Assembly: GCA_964603155.1 (NCBI GenBank)
Contig: CAZRTZ010000089.1
Location: 1 to 7,378, forward strand
Direction of reading: 5' to 3'
DNA from: VAUL01 sp964603155
GTDB lineage: Bacteria; Desulfobacterota; Desulfuromonadia; Desulfuromonadales; BM103
Length of the DNA stretch: 7,378 nucleotides
Shown here: positions 5,060 through 7,378 of the stretch, in pieces
Position numbering within the stretch: the first letter of the stretch is position 1
How the letters are laid out: the number at the start of each line of letters is the position of its first letter
Notes under the pieces: model-generated
What the model was told of the DNA's origin: nothing
The model's input: only the letters and a program-made list of their open reading frames with translations
Database searches by the model: none
Translations under genes and position numbers: made by a program

Positions 5060-6349
5060 TCAGCCTTGGCTGATACGCAGTGCCTGATCCAGGTCGGCGA
5101 TAATATCCTCCACGTCCTCGATCCCCACCGAAACGCGGATGAAATCCGGGCTGACCCCGGCTTTCACCTGCTCCTCGTCCGACAACTGCTGATGGGTGGT
5201 GGTGGCCGGGTGGATCACCAGAGTCTTGGCGTCGCCAATGTTGGCCAGGTGGCTGCACAACTTCACGCCGTCGATGAACTTCGCGCCCGCCGGGCGTCCC
5301 CCCTTGATACCGAAACCGAGGATCGCTCCCTGACCAGCGGGGAGGTATTTTTTGGCGCGGTCGTGGTCCGGGTGGCTCTCCAGCCCCGGATAGTTGACCC
5401 AGCTCACGCACGGGTGCCCCTCGAGGAACCTGGCCACCGCCAGGGCGTTGCTGCAGTGGCGCGGCATGCGCACGTGAAGCGTCTCAAGCCCCTGCAGGAA
5501 GAGGAAGGCGTTGAAGGGGGAGAGGCAGGCGCCCATGTCGCGCAGCAGGGTGACGCGCATCTTGAGGATGTAGGCGAGCGCGCCGAGGGCCTGGTGGTAG
5601 ACCAGGCCGTGGTAGCTCGGGTCCGGGGTGGTGTACTCGGGGAAGCGGCCGCTCGACCAGTCGAACTTGCCGCCGTCGACCACCGCCCCGCCGATCGAAG
5701 TCCCATGGCCGCCGATGAATTTGGTCAGCGAATAGCAGACAATGTCGGCGCCGTGCTCAAGGGGGCGGAAGAGGGCCGGGGTGGCCACGGTGTTGTCGAC
5801 GATCACTGGCAGGCCGTGGTCGTGGGCGATGCGGGCGATGGCGGCGAAGTCGTCGACGTTGTTTTTCGGGTTGCCGATCGACTCCATGAACACCGCCTTG
5901 GTGTTCTCGTCGATGGCCCGGGCCACGTTGGCCGGATTCGAGGTGTCGACGAATCTGGTCTTGATGCCGAAGCGCGGCATGGTGTGGTTGAAGAGGTTGT
6001 AGGTGCCGCCGTACAGATACTGGGTGGAGACGATGTTGTCGCCGCAGCGCGCCAGGTTGAAGATGGCCGCGTTGATCGCCGCCGTCCCCGAGGAAAAGGC
6101 CAGGGCGCCGACGCCGCCGTCCATCTCGGCCAGACGCTTCTCCAGCACGTCGGTCGTCGGGTTCATGATGCGCGTGTAGATGTTCCCCATCTCTTCCAGG
6201 GCAAAGAGCTTCGCGGCGTGTTCGCTGGAGTTAAAGACATAGGAACTGGTCTGGTAGATCGGTACTGCGCGGGAGTTGGTCGCGCAGTCAGGGGTGTGGC
6301 CGGCGTGCAGGGCCTTGGTGCCGAGGCGGTAGCTGGACGGGTCGGACAT
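5060..6349 (-). CDS. metY: O-acetylhomoserine aminocarboxypropyltransferase / sulfhydrylase (MetY type, PLP-dependent)
   Basis: This Cys/Met-metabolism PLP enzyme would convert O-acetylhomoserine plus sulfide to homocysteine and acetate in direct-sulfhydrylation methionine synthesis. It has 429 residues, the length typical of MetY. Visible landmarks include YTRIMNPTTDVLEKRLAEMDGG (58-79), the phosphate-binding SSGTAAI (86-92), VIVDNT with Asp185 facing the pyridine nitrogen, and SLTKFIGGHG with Lys210 as the PLP Schiff-base lysine. The C-terminal block LVIHPATTTHQQLSDEEQ is characteristic of the MetY/MetZ branch. The ATG at 6347-6349 has AAGGAG 6 nt upstream and gives the family N-terminus; an in-frame start ten codons earlier lacks such a site. 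It appears monocistronic, with a predicted promoter and dyad upstream. I saw no recognisable SAM-I riboswitch in its short leader. A cystathionine-type lyase activity cannot be excluded by eye, but MetY fits better. Confidence 0.92.
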   Translation of the reverse strand: MSDPSSYRLGTKALHAGHTPDCATNSRAVPIYQTSSYVFNSSEHAAKLFALEEMGNIYTRIMNPTTDVLEKRLAEMDGGVGALAFSSGTAAINAAIFNLARCGDNIVSTQYLYGGTYNLFNHTMPRFGIKTRFVDTSNPANVARAIDENTKAVFMESIGNPKNNVDDFAAIARIAHDHGLPVIVDNTVATPALFRPLEHGADIVCYSLTKFIGGHGTSIGGAVVDGGKFDWSSGRFPEYTTPDPSYHGLVYHQALGALAYILKMRVTLLRDMGACLSPFNAFLFLQGLETLHVRMPRHCSNALAVARFLEGHPCVSWVNYPGLESHPDHDRAKKYLPAGQGAILGFGIKGGRPAGAKFIDGVKLCSHLANIGDAKTLVIHPATTTHQQLSDEEQVKAGVSPDFIRVSVGIEDVEDIIADLDQALRISQG

Positions 6350-6408
6350 GGTGGTCTCCTTGTTTGGATATGATGGCAAAATTGTTTAGTCGCAGAGTCA
6401 AGAATCAT

Positions 6409-6442
6409 CGATTCGGATAGCACGGTTTGTCCGAATCGTCAA
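6409..6442 (-). promoter_or_regulatory. Predicted metY promoter overlapped by a 9-bp dyad (operator candidate)
   Basis: On the minus strand TTGACG (6437-6442) and TATCCG (6414-6419) are 17 bp apart, and a TGC immediately before the -10 gives an extended -10. A perfect inverted repeat, CGATTCGGA (6409-6417) and TCCGAATCG (6430-6438), with centres 21 bp apart (two helical turns), overlaps both the -35 and -10 boxes. This is the geometry expected of a repressor operator. The predicted leader is about 58 nt. The regulator is unknown. Confidence 0.5.
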
Positions 6443-6489
6443 TGTGTGAGTCTACCATGCCATCGCGCCGGCGCATGTTTTTTTTCTGG

Positions 6490-6518
6490 TTGCATTCTGC
6501 CGGTGCGTTTGCTATATA
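6490..6518 (+). promoter_or_regulatory. Predicted sigma70 promoter of the tRNA-Leu gene
   Basis: TTGCAT (6490-6495) and TATATA (6513-6518) are separated by 17 bp. The -10 ends 11 bp before the mature tRNA 5' end, leaving a very short leader. A run of eight T at 6478-6485 lies just upstream. Confidence 0.65.
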
Positions 6519-6529
6519 GAGCGTCCATT

Positions 6530-6616
6530 GCCGAAGTGGTGGAATTGGTAGACACGCTAGGTTCAGGGTCTAGTGGCCGTAGGGCCGTAGGAGTTCGAGT
6601 CTCCTCTTCGGCACCA
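6530..6616 (+). tRNA. tRNA-Leu (anticodon CAG), CCA encoded
   Basis: The acceptor arms GCCGAAG (6530-6536) and CTTCGGC (6606-6612) pair perfectly, followed by A and encoded CCA. The D-loop contains GGTAGACAC. The anticodon stem CTAGG/TCTAG holds the loop TTCAGGG with anticodon CAG at 6564-6566, which reads the CUG leucine codon. A long class II variable arm (around GGCCGTAGGGCC) is typical of tRNA-Leu. The T arm is AGGAG-TTCGAGT-CTCCT. The total of 87 nt fits. Confidence 0.97.
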
Positions 6617-6626
6617 AGAAGCGAAA

Positions 6627-6665
6627 AAGGGCTGTAACCTCAACAGGTTACAGCCCTTCGCTTTT
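6627..6665. terminator. Bidirectional rho-independent terminator between tRNA-Leu and the coiled-coil gene
   Basis: A perfect 14-bp stem, AAGGGCTGTAACCT (6627-6640) and AGGTTACAGCCCTT (6645-6658), encloses the loop CAAC. On the plus strand it is followed by CGCTTTT and would end the tRNA transcript. On the minus strand the stem is directly followed by an uninterrupted T-run from 6628 leftward (five T), so it is an even better terminator for the coiled-coil gene. Confidence 0.9.
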
Positions 6666-6667
6666 CC

Positions 6668-6696
6668 AGGGTGCGGATAGGGTGCGGATGGGTGCG
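6668..6696. repeat. 11-bp direct repeats (AGGGTGCGGAT) downstream of the tRNA
   Basis: Two perfect adjacent copies of AGGGTGCGGAT (6668-6678 and 6679-6689) are followed by a partial copy, GGGTGCG (6690-6696). The period is about one helical turn. They lie between the terminator and the stop of the coiled-coil gene. Direct repeats beside a tRNA 3' end are compatible with arm-type binding sites of a tyrosine recombinase, but no integrase is in the window. Confidence 0.65.
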
Positions 6697-6702
6697 CCGC
6701 TT

Positions 6703-7266
6703 TTAGCCCGTATTGAGCGTTGGTTTTCCCCCGCTGCGGGCACCGTTGCCGTCGGAATCCTTCACCGCCTTCTTGCTCGAATTGCGATCAGACTTCTTGT
6801 TGCGCTCGTTCGGGCGTACAACCGCCTCCGCTTTCTCTTCTGTCGCCTTAAGCAGTTTATCCTGGCAATTTTTGAGTTCGCCAAAAAGTTCTTCGTTACG
6901 CTTCTCAAGTTTGGTGTTGTGTGACTTGATTTCCTCGTTCAAAGCGACGAGACCGGCAACTTTTTGCTCCTCGATCTTGTGTGCAAGCATGGCATTATTG
7001 GCAGCCTTCTCCGCCTTCGCGAGATCGCTTTCAAGAGAATTTTCTTTATCACGAGCTGCATTGAGCGCCTCCCGCAATTTACTGTTCTCCTCCTTGGTCT
7101 CCATCAGTTCCTTCCGTTTCTCGGCAAGCTCAGACCTCAAGGTATTTAGCTGCTGATCCTTGTCCTCCAAAAGGCTGTTGTAACTGGCCGCCCTCCCGTT
7201 GGCTTCCGCAAGAGCATTTTCCGCGGTCTGGCGCTTGACCGTCTCATTGTCGGCTAGGGTGCGCAA
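6703..7266 (-). CDS. Coiled-coil protein of unknown function, 5' end uncertain (probably frameshifted or longer)
   Basis: I do not recognise the family. From a TTG at 7264-7266 it is 187 residues. The frame, however, stays open without ATG, GTG or TTG to 7359, just after a stop at 7360-7362, and the upstream 31 codons (GQEEHEKVLAELQTLKQEV...) still look like coiled coil. About the first 140 residues are heptad-rich, dense in Glu, Lys, Ala, Leu and Asn, for example LRSELAEKRKELMETKEENSKLREALNAARD. The last 35 are a basic, disordered-looking tail (NERNKKSDRNSSKKAVKDSDGNG). There is no signal peptide or membrane helix. Local GC is clearly lower than in the efflux and metY genes (roughly half in the middle, by eye), suggesting acquired DNA. 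KfrA-like plasmid proteins and other DNA-associated coiled-coil proteins have this general look, but the N-terminal domain that would decide it is outside the window or missing. Confidence 0.6.
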   Translation of the reverse strand: MRTLADNETVKRQTAENALAEANGRAASYNSLLEDKDQQLNTLRSELAEKRKELMETKEENSKLREALNAARDKENSLESDLAKAEKAANNAMLAHKIEEQKVAGLVALNEEIKSHNTKLEKRNEELFGELKNCQDKLLKATEEKAEAVVRPNERNKKSDRNSSKKAVKDSDGNGARSGGKPTLNTG

Positions 7267-7378
7267 CCCTTGGACTTCTTGCTTGAGGGTCTGAAGTTCG
7301 GCCAGAACCTTTTCGTGTTCCTCCTGACCTGCTACCCGAAAATTGAGCCATTGGGACCATTAGTTTTTCGGCTACAAT

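Noticed and set aside
5066..6373. A 435-codon open frame on the plus strand opposite the metY-like gene
   Set aside because: It is the antisense shadow of a clear enzyme gene in GC-rich DNA. Its translation is Gly/Val/Ala/Arg/His-rich low-complexity sequence with no recognisable family.
6350..6445. SAM riboswitch in the metY leader
   Set aside because: The predicted leader is only about 58 nt and I see no SAM-I-type junction or kink-turn pattern. The one obvious pairing overlaps the promoter and so lies largely outside the transcript.
6456..6485. Short imperfect hairpin (CATGCC...GGCGCATG) followed by eight T on the plus strand, upstream of the tRNA promoter
   Set aside because: It resembles a weak terminator, but no plus-strand gene lies upstream to terminate. 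The central GCGCCGGCGC is palindromic without a loop and the stem has a two-base bulge.
6574..6592. Tandem GGCCGTAG repeat
   Set aside because: It is explained by the class II variable arm of the tRNA-Leu, where GGCC pairs with GGCC.

Overview
The window looks like chromosomal DNA from a GC-rich Gram-negative delta-proteobacterium, most likely a Desulfuromonadales (Geobacter/Desulfuromonas-like) organism. The basis is the high GC content, a lipid A acyltransferase, a lipoprotein-type RND efflux operon and general protein style. This is a judgement from the proteins; no search was run.

Layout. Positions 1-3015 (minus strand) hold a tripartite multidrug-type efflux operon in the order outer-membrane channel (TolC family), periplasmic adaptor lipoprotein, RND pump; the pump runs off the left edge. 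A compact intergenic region (3016-3196) carries a predicted promoter in each direction. It is followed by a small unrecognised plus-strand gene (3197-3463), convergent with trmL (3471-3944, minus). Upstream of trmL lies an LpxL/HtrB-type lipid A acyltransferase (3993-4862, minus), then a 197-bp spacer made of repeats and hairpins. Next is an O-acetylhomoserine sulfhydrylase gene (5060-6349, minus) with a predicted promoter that overlaps a perfect 9-bp dyad. A plus-strand tRNA-Leu(CAG) with its own promoter follows (6530-6616), then a strong bidirectional terminator and 11-bp direct repeats. The right end (about 6700-7378) is visibly less GC-rich and encodes a coiled-coil protein whose 5' end looks frameshifted.

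How the genes work together. The three efflux genes would form one envelope-spanning pump. lpxL acts on lipid A in the inner membrane, trmL modifies the tRNA wobble base, and the metY-like gene makes homocysteine; apart from the efflux operon these are ordinary housekeeping genes.

The least ordinary signals are non-coding. Three spacers between co-directional genes carry short-period degenerate repeats (7, 7 and 8 bp), each ending within 0-16 bp of a start codon that lacks a visible Shine-Dalgarno sequence. The spacer upstream of lpxL is bounded by inverted octamer arrays around two hairpins. The tRNA-Leu 3' side looks like a possible integration boundary. I found no CRISPR array, no complete mobile element and no clear new multi-gene system.
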